Positions 14,823 to 22,899 of a stretch of 29,647 nt of DNA are shown one piece after another. The stretch covers positions 1 to 29,647 of the forward strand of contig JBBRLU010000006.1 in the NCBI GenBank assembly GCA_038231175.1. Reading direction: 5' to 3'. The position numbers were made by a program, and so were the translations under genes. Source of the DNA: UBA4729 sp038231175. Lineage in GTDB: Bacteria > Patescibacteriota > Saccharimonadia > Saccharimonadales > UBA4665. Numbering within the stretch: the stretch's first letter is position 1; every line of letters begins with the position of its first letter. The notes below the pieces were generated by a model. The model saw only the letters and a program-made list of their open reading frames with translations, had not been told where the DNA came from and made no database searches.

Positions 14823-17800
14823 GTGGCGGCAGCAGTAGTTTTAAACGCAGCGGATTACGTCCACCTGCACAACCACACGCAGTACAGCCTGCTTGACGGA
14901 CTAACCAAGGTCCCCAAGCTGATCGAGCACGTCAAAAATGCCGGTATGTCGGCGGTAGCCATGACCGACCACGGCACGCTGTCGGGCACCATCGAGTTTT
15001 ATAAAGAAGCCCAGGCCCACGGCGTCAAGCCGATTATCGGCATGGAAGCCTATGTCGCCGCCCGATCACGCCACGACCGCGACGTCAGCAAGGATAAGAA
15101 TTACTATCACCTGATCATTCTGGCGATGGATAATCAGGGCTATCAGAATCTTATGAAGCTGTCGACGATCGCCAACTTGGAGGGCGTCTATTACAAGCCG
15201 CGGGTCGACCATGAGATCTTAGAGCAGTATAACGAAGGTCTGATCATCCTTAGCGGCTGCATCGGTGGCGAGATCGGCGATAGTCTGCGCAACGGGCAAT
15301 ATGACCAAGCCCGGGCTACCGCCAGTTGGTACAAACAGGTCTTTGGTGACCGTTACTACCTGGAGGTCCAGGATCATGGCCATAAAGATCACCCCAGCCG
15401 TTGGGACGAGCAGGTCGGCGTCACCGATCTGACGCTGCAACTGGCGGCCGAGCTTGCTATCCCGGCGGTGGTGACCTGTGACGCCCACTACCTGCGCCAT
15501 ACCGATCAGACGGCCCACGAGATACTGCTGTGCGTCCAGACCGGCGCCTTTCTGAGCGACGAAAAACGAATGAGCCTCAGTAACTTCGAACTGCACGTCA
15601 CCGAGCCGGCCGCCATCATCAGCCGCTGGGGCGTCGAGCACCCGGAAGTGATTACCAATAGCCGGCTGATTGCCGAGCGCTGTAACGTCAAGATCGAACT
15701 TGGTAAGATTCTGATTCCTAGTTTTCCGGTGCCGAAAGGTGAAACCGAAAAGACGTTCCTGGACCAGTTGGTTTTTCGTGGCTTAGCCGAGCGCTATCTT
15801 GGGCTTGAGCTGGCTGAAGCCAGCGCCTTGACGATTGACGACATCAGGACCAAGCTCGACCGGACGGTACTGGAGCGGACCGACTACGAGCTGCGCGTCA
15901 TCGACGGTATGGGCTTCAACGGTTACATGCTGATCGTCCAGGACTTTATCAACTGGGGTAAGAACCAGGGCATCATCTTCGGCCCGGGCCGCGGTTCGGC
16001 CGCCGGTTCGATCATCTCGTACGCCTTGCACATTACCGATCTCGATCCCTTGGCTTACGGGCTGTTATTCGAGCGTTTTTTGAACCCCGACCGTATCAGC
16101 ATGCCCGATATCGACGTCGATATCCAGGATAACCGCCGTGATGAAGTCATCCGCTACTGCTCCGAAAAATATGGCTCCGACCGGGTATCGAACATCGTCA
16201 CCTTTGGTAAGATGGCCGCCCGTAACGCCGTCCGTGACGTCGCCCGGGTGCTGCAAGTGCCGTATGCCGAGGCCGACCGTCTGGCCAAGATGATCCCAGC
16301 ACCGGTCCAGGGTCGCCACATTCCGTTGGAAGTCAGCGTCGTCAAAGACGTCGATCTGAAGCGCGAATACGAGACCAACGAGACCACCAGGCGGGTATTC
16401 GACCTGGCGATCGCCCTGGAGGGCACGATCCGCAGTCACGGCGTCCACGCCTGCGGGGTGGTGATCGCGCCGACGGCGATCGTCAACTATGTACCGCTGG
16501 AAATGGCCCAGAAAGGCGTCGTCGCCACCCAGTATTCGATGGGTCACATCGAGGAGCTGGGGCTGTTAAAGATGGATTTTCTGGGGCTCAGCAACTTGAC
16601 CATCATCAAGAACGCCCTGCGGATCATCAAGCGCGTCCACGACGAAGATATCGACCTGGCGGCCATCCCGCTCGATGATCAGGCGACCTTCGATCTACTC
16701 GGCCGCGGTGACACCACCGGTGTCTTCCAGTTCGAGTCGGCCGGCATGAAGCGCTACCTCCGGGAGCTCAAAGCCACCGAGTTCAACGACGTCATCGCCA
16801 TGGGCGCCCTCTATCGGCCGGGACCCTTGTCGGCCGGTCTGACCGATAGCTTCATCAAGCGTAAGAACGGCCTGGAGCACGTCGAGTACGCCCACCCGCT
16901 GATGGAGTCGGCGCTCGGCACCACCTTCGGCGTCCTGGTCTATCAGGAACAGGTGATGCAGATCTCGCGCGACGTCTGTGGCTTTACCGGCGGCGAGGCC
17001 GACACCTTGCGGAAGGCCATCGGTAAGAAGAAGCTCGACGTCATGCAGAAGATGCAGGTCAAATTCATCGACGGCGCCGTCGCCAACGGTGTACCGAAAG
17101 CGGTTATCGAGAAGTTCTGGCGGGACCTCTTGGGCTTTGCCGATTACTGTTTTAATAAGTCGCACTCCGCCTGTTACGGCCTTATCTCCTATCAGACGGC
17201 TTTCCTGAAAGCCCATTATCCGGCGGCCTTCATGGCGGCCGTCATGACCAGCGACTACGACGATACCGATCGCCTGGCCATCGAGATTGCCGAGTGCAAG
17301 CGCATGGGCATCACGGTGTTGCCGCCGGACGTCAACGAATCGTTCCTGGAGTTCGCGGTCGTGCCGGGTACCAAGCAGGTCCGGTTCGGTATGGCGGCCA
17401 TAAAGAACGTCGGTACCGGCGCCGTCGAAGAGATACTACGGGCCCGCGCCGAGAGCCAGTTCAGCTCGATTGAAGACTTCCTGACAAGGGTCAACGGCCG
17501 GACCGTCAACCGTAAGGCCATGGAGAGTTTGATCAAGTCCGGTGCCTTCGACCGCTACGGCGAGCGCACGACGTTGCTGCACAACCTCGACGTCCTGCAA
17601 GCCTTCGGTATCCGTGTCCAGAAGCAAGCTAACAGCGGTCAGACCGACATCTTTGGCAACGCCGTCGATAACAGCGGCGCTGATGAAATGCCCAAACTGG
17701 ATCTCCAAGTACCGACGACCGTCATCGACAAACGCGATCAACTGGTCTGGGAACGTGAACTGCTGGGCCTCTACCTCAGCCAGCACCCGCTCGACGCTTT

Positions 17801-18467
17801 CGAGACCTTTCTGAGTGAGCAGTGCCTGCCCGTGGCGACGCTGAAGCCAGAACACGAAGGCAAGAACGTCAGCATCGGCGGCGCCATTAACGACGTCCGC
17901 GAGATTACCACCAAGAACGGCCAAAAGATGGCCTTCATAAAACTGGAAGATCAATCCGGTGAGATCGAAGTCATCCTGTTCCCTAATGCCTTCCAACAGA
18001 CGCTAGGCTTGTGGGAGCGTGACCGGATCGTACTGATCCGGGGCAAGGTCAACGCCAAGGACCGCGACGGTAACATCAGCAGCGACGTCAAAGTCATGGT
18101 CGACGATGCCCGCGAGATTACCACTCAGCAAGCTAGCGCCTACCAGGCCACCGGCCGCAAACCGAAGACGCCCAAACAACCGAAGATTAAAGTGGCCTCG
18201 ATGGTCGGTCCCGGTGCCAAAGCCGTCAGCGAAGTGACGGCGCCGGAGCGGGTCTACATCCGCGTCGCCAGTACTAAGGATCAAGCTATGCTGGCCAGTC
18301 TGAAGCAGATGCTTGATAAATATCGCGGCTCCACCGAGGTAGTATTGGTCCTCGGTAACGAAACCAATCGCCAAGCTATCAAGCTACCGGCCGGGCTCGA
18401 CCGCGACAGCGAGGGTTTGTTTAAGCTGCGCGATCTCGTCGGCGCCGACAATCTGAAGATCCAGTAA
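14823..18467 (+). CDS. dnaE: DNA polymerase III subunit alpha
   Basis: The 1214-residue replicative polymerase of the C family. Domains in order: PHP (about 1-280), palm/thumb/fingers (about 290-850), helix-hairpin-helix (about 870-930), OB fold (about 1020-1100) and a short C-terminal domain. The palm carries the catalytic aspartates D429/D431 (MPDIDVDIQ) and D656 (FNDVIAMGALYRPGPL). GPGRGSAAGS and FNKSHSACYGLISYQTA are conserved. PHP metal-binding signatures are intact (HLHNHTQYS, AMTDHGTLS, GMEAYV, TCDAHYL). GTG 14823 is preceded by AGAGGG. The stop codon is immediately adjacent to the stop of the convergent CAP-domain gene, with no terminator between. Confidence 0.97.
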   Translation: MAAAVVLNAADYVHLHNHTQYSLLDGLTKVPKLIEHVKNAGMSAVAMTDHGTLSGTIEFYKEAQAHGVKPIIGMEAYVAARSRHDRDVSKDKNYYHLIILAMDNQGYQNLMKLSTIANLEGVYYKPRVDHEILEQYNEGLIILSGCIGGEIGDSLRNGQYDQARATASWYKQVFGDRYYLEVQDHGHKDHPSRWDEQVGVTDLTLQLAAELAIPAVVTCDAHYLRHTDQTAHEILLCVQTGAFLSDEKRMSLSNFELHVTEPAAIISRWGVEHPEVITNSRLIAERCNVKIELGKILIPSFPVPKGETEKTFLDQLVFRGLAERYLGLELAEASALTIDDIRTKLDRTVLERTDYELRVIDGMGFNGYMLIVQDFINWGKNQGIIFGPGRGSAAGSIISYALHITDLDPLAYGLLFERFLNPDRISMPDIDVDIQDNRRDEVIRYCSEKYGSDRVSNIVTFGKMAARNAVRDVARVLQVPYAEADRLAKMIPAPVQGRHIPLEVSVVKDVDLKREYETNETTRRVFDLAIALEGTIRSHGVHACGVVIAPTAIVNYVPLEMAQKGVVATQYSMGHIEELGLLKMDFLGLSNLTIIKNALRIIKRVHDEDIDLAAIPLDDQATFDLLGRGDTTGVFQFESAGMKRYLRELKATEFNDVIAMGALYRPGPLSAGLTDSFIKRKNGLEHVEYAHPLMESALGTTFGVLVYQEQVMQISRDVCGFTGGEADTLRKAIGKKKLDVMQKMQVKFIDGAVANGVPKAVIEKFWRDLLGFADYCFNKSHSACYGLISYQTAFLKAHYPAAFMAAVMTSDYDDTDRLAIEIAECKRMGITVLPPDVNESFLEFAVVPGTKQVRFGMAAIKNVGTGAVEEILRARAESQFSSIEDFLTRVNGRTVNRKAMESLIKSGAFDRYGERTTLLHNLDVLQAFGIRVQKQANSGQTDIFGNAVDNSGADEMPKLDLQVPTTVIDKRDQLVWERELLGLYLSQHPLDAFETFLSEQCLPVATLKPEHEGKNVSIGGAINDVREITTKNGQKMAFIKLEDQSGEIEVILFPNAFQQTLGLWERDRIVLIRGKVNAKDRDGNISSDVKVMVDDAREITTQQASAYQATGRKPKTPKQPKIKVASMVGPGAKAVSEVTAPERVYIRVASTKDQAMLASLKQMLDKYRGSTEVVLVLGNETNRQAIKLPAGLDRDSEGLFKLRDLVGADNLKIQ

Positions 18468-19388
18468 CTAACGGATCAGACCACTGGTGCGGGTCAGCAC
18501 AAAACCGATGGTGGCGATGGTAATGATCAGAAAATCCAACTTAGGGTGATGGACGACGTACAGCTCGCTGCGCATAATCAGGCGACGCAGGTAGAGGCCG
18601 TGGCGGATCATAAAGACGATCAGGGCACTGCTGGCGATCAGGGTCACGGCAAACGTCGTCCAGGTCGGCTGGCCACCGTGCAGCAGCTGGATCCGGGAAA
18701 CCAGTTGGCTGGCCGGCTCACGGGTCACCGGCTTGCTGTCACTGGCGCCGGCGACACTGGCTGGCGAGGCAACGCTAAAGCGGATATTGGCGACGCTGCT
18801 GGATGGCTTACCGTACTCGGCAACAACGATAGTCTGTTGTCCCTTGCCTTGGTAATTCGGCGCCGTAGCGACGCCAAACCCGACGTTCTGGTAGCCGGCG
18901 TTCAAGATATTGTCGCGGTGCTCCTGGCTGTTCATCCAGCCACCGACCGCTTCGCTAGCCCCGCTAAAACCGTAGGCCAGATTCTCTCCGGCTAGGTCGT
19001 AGTTGTAGCCAGATGCCGTGATAAAGCTCCACGGGGCTTTGCCGTCTGGTGTATTGTGGGCCCAGTAATTACGGCTGACCATATCGTCGGCTTTGGCTTG
19101 GGCGGCGGCTGTCAGTCGCTGGTCGATGGTAAGGTTGGTCTCGGCCGCCGCTTGGCGGGCCTGATTGGTCTTGGATAATAATGTTTCGCCGCTGTAGTCG
19201 CTGCTGGCCCCCAGTACGCCATGGCTCGACCACAGACCGTTGACGGTAACGCCAAGCGCTACCACCAAGAGCATCGGCAGGTACGGCCAGTACGATTTGA
19301 CGTAGTGCTTGCTAGCCCGGTGATGACCGGCTTGGCGTTTCTTGGCGTGGGCCGGGGCTTTCGGTTTTGGTTTGGTAGATAGGGCCAT
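18468..19388 (-). CDS. CAP-domain (SCP/PR-1-like) membrane protein
   Basis: A 306-residue envelope protein. A basic N-terminus (residues 1-30) is followed by a membrane span (about 34-54, LPMLLVVALGVTVNGLW). The outside CAP domain covers about 65-195: LLSKTNQARQAAAETNLTID, AAAQAKADDM, YWAHNTPDGKAPWSF, AGENLAYGF, AVGGWMNSQEHRDNILN and VGFGVAT are the family motifs. Two more hydrophobic helices follow (TTFAVTLIASSALIVFMI and LDFLIITIATIGFVL). Bacterial CAP proteins are poorly understood; proposed roles include binding lipids or cell-wall material. In an epibiotic organism a surface role is attractive but not shown. It converges on dnaE with zero spacing. Confidence 0.88.
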   Translation of the reverse strand: MALSTKPKPKAPAHAKKRQAGHHRASKHYVKSYWPYLPMLLVVALGVTVNGLWSSHGVLGASSDYSGETLLSKTNQARQAAAETNLTIDQRLTAAAQAKADDMVSRNYWAHNTPDGKAPWSFITASGYNYDLAGENLAYGFSGASEAVGGWMNSQEHRDNILNAGYQNVGFGVATAPNYQGKGQQTIVVAEYGKPSSSVANIRFSVASPASVAGASDSKPVTREPASQLVSRIQLLHGGQPTWTTFAVTLIASSALIVFMIRHGLYLRRLIMRSELYVVHHPKLDFLIITIATIGFVLTRTSGLIR

Positions 19389-19427
19389 GTTTGGTTGGGT
19401 ATTTTTGTTTTAAGGATTTATGTGGTG

Positions 19428-19436
19428 ATTATACCA
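19428..19436 (-). promoter_or_regulatory. Extended -10 promoter of the CAP-domain gene
   Basis: On the minus strand TGG-TATAAT is a perfect extended -10. Transcription would begin near 19420, leaving a leader of about 33 bases with no obvious ribosome-binding site. Confidence 0.5.
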
Positions 19437-19447
19437 TACCGCTAGTG

Positions 19448-19942
19448 TTAGCTAGCAAAGCGCCAGCGGTACATCGCCATGGCCGCCGCCTGCACCACGT
19501 TAAACGATTCCTTCTGGCCGAACATCGGGATTACCACAGCTTGGTCGCACTGCGCCAGAACCTGCGGCTCGATACCTTCGACTTCACGGCCCAGGATCAG
19601 GGCTAACTTTTCCGGCATTATGAACTCCGGCAGGGCGATGCTGGTTGCCGTTTGCTCGAGCGCAGCGATGGCATAGCCGTCTAAGCGTAGTTCCGACAGT
19701 AGCCGATCGATATCGACCTGCCGCCGCCACATCGGTTGGGCTTCGGCCCCCAGCGCCGTCTTACTGATCTGCTTATGCGTCTTGGCAGCCAGATGCGGCA
19801 AGCGCTCATCGTCAGTCATCAGAGGGTAGGGTGTATAGCCGGATAATACTACTTGGACGCCCAAGCCCTCAGCCGTCCTGAGTAACGATCCAACGTTATG
19901 AGCACTCCGCAGATTATGAGCGATAACAATTAATTGCTTCAT
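19448..19942 (-). CDS. SpoU/TrmH-family RNA 2'-O-methyltransferase
   Basis: A 164-residue SPOUT methyltransferase. The three family motifs are clear: motif 1 NLRSAHNVGSLLRTAEG (with the conserved Asn and catalytic Arg), motif 2 LALILGREVEGI, and motif 3 VVIPMFGQKESFNVVQAAAMAMY, which together form the trefoil knot and SAM site. It lacks an added N-terminal RNA-binding domain, so it resembles TrmL-like minimal members; the RNA target (tRNA or rRNA ribose) cannot be fixed. ATG 19942 (MKQLIVIAHN) is preferred over ATG 19954 because it sits seven bases after an extended -10 box, consistent with a leaderless message. Confidence 0.9.
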   Translation of the reverse strand: MKQLIVIAHNLRSAHNVGSLLRTAEGLGVQVVLSGYTPYPLMTDDERLPHLAAKTHKQISKTALGAEAQPMWRRQVDIDRLLSELRLDGYAIAALEQTATSIALPEFIMPEKLALILGREVEGIEPQVLAQCDQAVVIPMFGQKESFNVVQAAAMAMYRWRFAS

Positions 19943-19949
19943 GGAGCTA

Positions 19950-19958
19950 ATCATACCA
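19950..19958 (-). promoter_or_regulatory. Extended -10 promoter of the SpoU methyltransferase, probably leaderless
   Basis: Minus strand TGG-TATGAT, then 7 bases, then ATG 19942. The in-frame ATG 19954 lies inside the -10 box, so it cannot be used from this promoter. Confidence 0.5.
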
Positions 19959-19979
19959 AAAAAGCCCAGACGCTGTCAG

Positions 19980-20084
19980 GCAAGCGATAGGTTGGAGTTT
20001 TTCGCAGGAGTAAGCTAGCGCCACAGGTGACGCCAAGCGGCCCTGTAAAGCGCTCCGGAGAAAAAGCTCTGATCTATCGCTTGC
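19980..20084. ncRNA. Long nested hairpin, candidate structured RNA (strand unknown)
   Basis: An 11-bp perfect closing stem pairs 19980-19990 (GCAAGCGATAG) with 20074-20084 (CTATCGCTTGC). Inside it, further helices nest in order: 19995-20003 with 20060-20069 (one bulged G), GGAG 20007-20010 with CTCC 20053-20056, CGC 20019-20021 with GCG 20050-20052, ACAGG 20023-20027 with CCTGT 20042-20046, and GCC 20032-20034 with GGC 20039-20041. The element fills most of the gap between the divergent methyltransferase and the pilus-type ATPase. It does not carry the SRP RNA core. It could be a small RNA or an inverted-repeat element; transcription is not shown. Confidence 0.4.
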
Positions 20085-20114
20085 AACAGGCTTCTTATTT
20101 ATTGGAGAACCCTT

Positions 20115-20120
20115 TATACT
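20115..20120 (+). promoter_or_regulatory. -10 box of the GspE/PilB-type ATPase gene
   Basis: TATACT ends 8 bases before ATG 20129, which places the start codon at about the transcription start. GGAG at 20104-20107 is too far upstream to act as a ribosome-binding site. Confidence 0.4.
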
Positions 20121-20128
20121 TATGCTTA

Positions 20129-21736
20129 ATGAGTCAAAATGCCCGTCTAGACGAAGAACAATCAACCGTTCGCCGCGCCCGCGTGATCGGTATGAATTAC
20201 GTCGACACTTCGCAAGTTGCCCAAAAAACGCTGTATAAAGATATCCTGACGATTACCGAATTACGACAACTACGGATCATCCCGCTGCAGGCCGATCAGC
20301 ATAACGTCATGTTCGGCGTCACCGTCACCACTTCACAGCAGACCATGACGGCTATCCGCCAACGCTTTCAAGATCAACGCATCTCCTTCGCCATAATTTC
20401 CGACACCGGCTACTCCGACTATATGCATCTGTATGATCCGCCGAAGCAAGTCATCTACCAGGACATCAAGCTCGACCAAGCCGATAACTCTATGCTGGTC
20501 AGCCAGATCTCGGCCTTGCTGCAGCAGGTCCGAGCCGACGACATGTTGGCTTACTTGGTCGAGCAGGCCCACCGCCTGAACGCCTCCGACATCCACGTCG
20601 AAACCCAGACCAACGACGTCCGCATCCGCTTCCGCATCGACGGCGTGCTCCACCCGATTGCCACGTTACAAAAAGATAAGTACCGAGTACTGATCAGCGC
20701 CATCGCCAGCGCCGGTAACGTCTCGACGGCGGCCGACGAGGCCCAACAAGGTCACATCGCTCAAAAAGCCACCATGGCCGATGGCACGGCCGTCGATGTC
20801 AATGTGCGGCTGGAAACCGTGCCGACGATCAACGGTATGGACGTCGTGATGCGGCTGTTTAACATGAACGCCGACATGTACACGCTCGAACGCCTTGGTC
20901 TCAGTGACAAAGAGCGGGCCACCGTCGACGCCATAATTGCCAAGCCCAGCGGCCTGGTGATGGTGGTCGGACCGACCGGCTCCGGTAAGACTACGACGCT
21001 CTACTCGATGCTCAACACGCTGAACGTTGATAGCCGTAAGATCATTACTATCGAGGACCCCGTCGAATACCAATACCCAGGAATCACCCAGATCTCTGTC
21101 ACCACCAAGCCCGGTGCCGAAAGTACTAATTTTGCCGACAAGCTGCGGGCGGTGTTGCGGCTCGATCCGGATATCGTCATGGTCGGCGAGATCCGTGACA
21201 TGGACACCGCTAAGACGGCCCTGCAATCGGCCCTGACCGGGCATTTGGTCCTGACGACCTTTCACGCCAGCTCGGCCTCGGCGGCCCTGACGCGCCTGGG
21301 CGATATCATCGGCCAGAATCCGTTGTTCGTGTCGGCGATCCGCTTAGTCATGGCCCAGCGGCTGATCCGACGGCTAGATGACAGCCTCAAGCAGCCATAT
21401 ACGCCCAGTGACGGCGAATGGCAGATGATAAACAACGTCTTAGCGACGCTGCCGGCCGATACACCGCGTCCCAACCTTGAAGGTCTGCAACTGTACAAGC
21501 CAGGCAGCTCACCAGAGAACCCCTACGGTTTTAAAGGCCAGATGGCCATCCGCGAACAATTTACCATGACCGATCAATTGCGGGCGCTGCTTGAAAAACC
21601 AGAAACGGCCCTATCGGCCCAGACCATCGAAGCGGCGGCTGCCGCCAGCGGTATGCACACCATGCTCCAGGATGGTGTCCTGAAAGTCATTGCCGGCGAA
21701 ACCACGATGGAAGAGATCTTCCGCGTCGTCGGCTAA
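20129..21736 (+). CDS. GspE/PilB-type secretion or pilus assembly ATPase
   Basis: A 535-residue ATPase of the type II secretion/type IV pilus assembly family, a cytoplasmic hexameric motor for pilus extension or secretion. The N-terminal N2 domain holds DMLAYLVEQAHRLNASDIHVE and IRFRIDGVLHPI. The motor domain has Walker A GPTGSGKT (281-288), the Asp box TIEDPVEYQYPGITQ, Walker B DIVMVGEIRDMDTAKTA and the His box LVLTTFHASSA. The usual four-cysteine zinc site near the C-terminus is absent; the region reads GSSPENPYGFKGQMAIRE. ATG 20129 is chosen over an upstream GTG (20027), because the latter lies inside the long hairpin and upstream of the promoter. No other pilus genes lie in the window. 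Confidence 0.92.
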   Translation: MSQNARLDEEQSTVRRARVIGMNYVDTSQVAQKTLYKDILTITELRQLRIIPLQADQHNVMFGVTVTTSQQTMTAIRQRFQDQRISFAIISDTGYSDYMHLYDPPKQVIYQDIKLDQADNSMLVSQISALLQQVRADDMLAYLVEQAHRLNASDIHVETQTNDVRIRFRIDGVLHPIATLQKDKYRVLISAIASAGNVSTAADEAQQGHIAQKATMADGTAVDVNVRLETVPTINGMDVVMRLFNMNADMYTLERLGLSDKERATVDAIIAKPSGLVMVVGPTGSGKTTTLYSMLNTLNVDSRKIITIEDPVEYQYPGITQISVTTKPGAESTNFADKLRAVLRLDPDIVMVGEIRDMDTAKTALQSALTGHLVLTTFHASSASAALTRLGDIIGQNPLFVSAIRLVMAQRLIRRLDDSLKQPYTPSDGEWQMINNVLATLPADTPRPNLEGLQLYKPGSSPENPYGFKGQMAIREQFTMTDQLRALLEKPETALSAQTIEAAAAASGMHTMLQDGVLKVIAGETTMEEIFRVVG

Positions 21737-21761
21737 CACTATTGTCTAATATCTCCTGAAG

Positions 21762-21770
21762 TGACATAAT
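21762..21770 (+). promoter_or_regulatory. Extended -10 box ahead of the WhiB-like gene
   Basis: TGA-CATAAT is an extended -10 box. Six bases later, at 21777, an ATA codon opens a frame that continues without stop into the WhiB-like gene. Confidence 0.45.
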
Positions 21771-21878
21771 ATAGGTATAACTCCCGAACAGGATAAAGAA
21801 CAGCTTCGATTATCTAATGAGCTTTTTATCGAACGAATTCCTCAGACATTAATAGCAGGACATCTTGCTTCCATACCC

Positions 21879-22391
21879 TTGTTAGTGCCTGAATTATTAG
21901 CCGGAGAGCTGGCAAGCAATACTCTCACAGCAAAGACAACGCCGGAAGTTACATTGGTTACACGACCGACTGAAGTCGGGCTGACCATACCAAGTCCAGT
22001 CACTAATGCCAAACTCGCTGTCAAGCCGGATAAACTGACTGATGCGCAGATTAAAGTCGAACTTAGGCACGGAGCTAATTGGCGATCCGTAGCACATTGC
22101 CTAAATTTACCAGATTTCGTAGGCATGCCACCCCAAAAAGCAAAAAGCTATTGTGTAACTTGTCCGGTTACCATCAAATGTATTAATGAAGGTTTTGATT
22201 ATGGAAGAGACGCTAGTCGTATAAGAGGTGGACTTGAACCTAGTGAATTACGTAAGGAATACCGGGACATCGCTGACAAACGTAAGACTGCCAAAGCCCT
22301 TGAACAAGCAGCGCTAGCCGAGGCGGTGAAAGAACGTCAACGAATCAAGGCTGCTGAAGCTGCTGTCATGCGTTTGCATTCTGAGCAGTAA
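21879..22391 (+). CDS. WhiB-like iron-sulfur cluster protein
   Basis: From TTG 21879 the protein has 170 residues. The core NWRSVAHC (W68, C74) is followed by C92-V-T-C95-P-V-T-I-K-C101, giving C-x17-C-x2-C-x5-C, the [4Fe-4S] spacing of WhiB proteins. Downstream, GRDASRIRGGLEPSELRKEYRD matches the WhiB G-[VI]-W-G-G turn and the basic helix, but Trp of the turn is Arg. An N-terminal extension and an alanine-rich, charged C-terminal helix flank the core. WhiB proteins are redox-responsive partners of the main sigma factor, known chiefly from Actinobacteria and their phages. The start is uncertain: the open frame reaches back to an ATA at 21777 just after an extended -10 box. The gene lies between the pilus-type ATPase and rplS. 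Confidence 0.8.
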   Translation: MLVPELLAGELASNTLTAKTTPEVTLVTRPTEVGLTIPSPVTNAKLAVKPDKLTDAQIKVELRHGANWRSVAHCLNLPDFVGMPPQKAKSYCVTCPVTIKCINEGFDYGRDASRIRGGLEPSELRKEYRDIADKRKTAKALEQAALAEAVKERQRIKAAEAAVMRLHSEQ

Positions 22392-22411
22392 TCAGGTAGA
22401 GTTGTACAGAT

Positions 22412-22849
22412 ATGCAAAGCGTTATACAACTCATCGAAGCCAAATACCAAAAGCCAGCCGTCGTCGACGTCCGTAGTGGCGACACCGTCAAAGTACACCA
22501 GAAAATTCGCGAAGGTACCAAAGAGCGGGTGCAGGTCTTCCAGGGCCTGGTTATCCGCACCGGCAATAAAGGTGGTCATCTGAGCCGTATTACCGTCCGC
22601 CGCATCGCCAGTGGTGTCGGCGTTGAAAAAAGCTTCCTGCTGCACAGCCCCTTAGTTGTTCAGGTCGAAGTTACCAAGCGTTCGAAAGTCCGCCGCAACT
22701 ACCTGACCTACATGCGGGCCCGCACCGGTAAAGCCGCTCGTCTGACCGGCCTCGACTTTAACCGCCGCGCCGTTAATACGCTTCCCGAAGCCGAAGCGGT
22801 CGCAATTGCCGAAGTTGACGCCGAAGTTGCCGTAGCTAGCGCCGAATAA
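22412..22849 (+). CDS. rplS: 50S ribosomal protein L19
   Basis: A 145-residue L19. The conserved core is complete: PAVVDVRSGDTVKVHQKIREGTKER with VQVFQGLVI, then the GVGVEKSFLLHSPLV and VRRNYLTYMRARTGKAARL motifs. L19 sits at the 30S-50S interface. The protein carries a short acidic/alanine C-terminal tail (about residues 122-145, AEAVAIAEVDAEVAVASAE) beyond the usual end near 115 residues. ATG 22412 follows AGGTAGAG (22394-22401). It may be read through from the WhiB-like gene, whose stop is 20 bp upstream. A strong terminator follows. Confidence 0.96.
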   Translation: MQSVIQLIEAKYQKPAVVDVRSGDTVKVHQKIREGTKERVQVFQGLVIRTGNKGGHLSRITVRRIASGVGVEKSFLLHSPLVVQVEVTKRSKVRRNYLTYMRARTGKAARLTGLDFNRRAVNTLPEAEAVAIAEVDAEVAVASAE

Positions 22850-22870
22850 CATTTTTAAGCTGATACAATG

Positions 22871-22896
22871 AACTCCCCATCGTCTGGGGAGTTTTT
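22871..22896 (+). terminator. Intrinsic terminator after rplS
   Basis: AACTCCCC (22871-22878) pairs over 8 bp with GGGGAGTT (22886-22893) around a 7-base loop, followed by a run of T. It lies 22 bp after the rplS stop and just ahead of the rnhB promoter. Confidence 0.85.
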
Positions 22897-22899
22897 AAT

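Noticed and set aside
19980..20084. SRP (4.5S) RNA as identity of the long hairpin
   Set aside because: Neither strand carries the conserved GGAA tetraloop with the AGCAG and CAGG internal loops of the SRP core.
22861..22869. Second extended -10 box (TGA-TACAAT) just after rplS
   Set aside because: Transcription from it would start inside the rplS terminator hairpin; the box at 22900-22908 fits rnhB much better.
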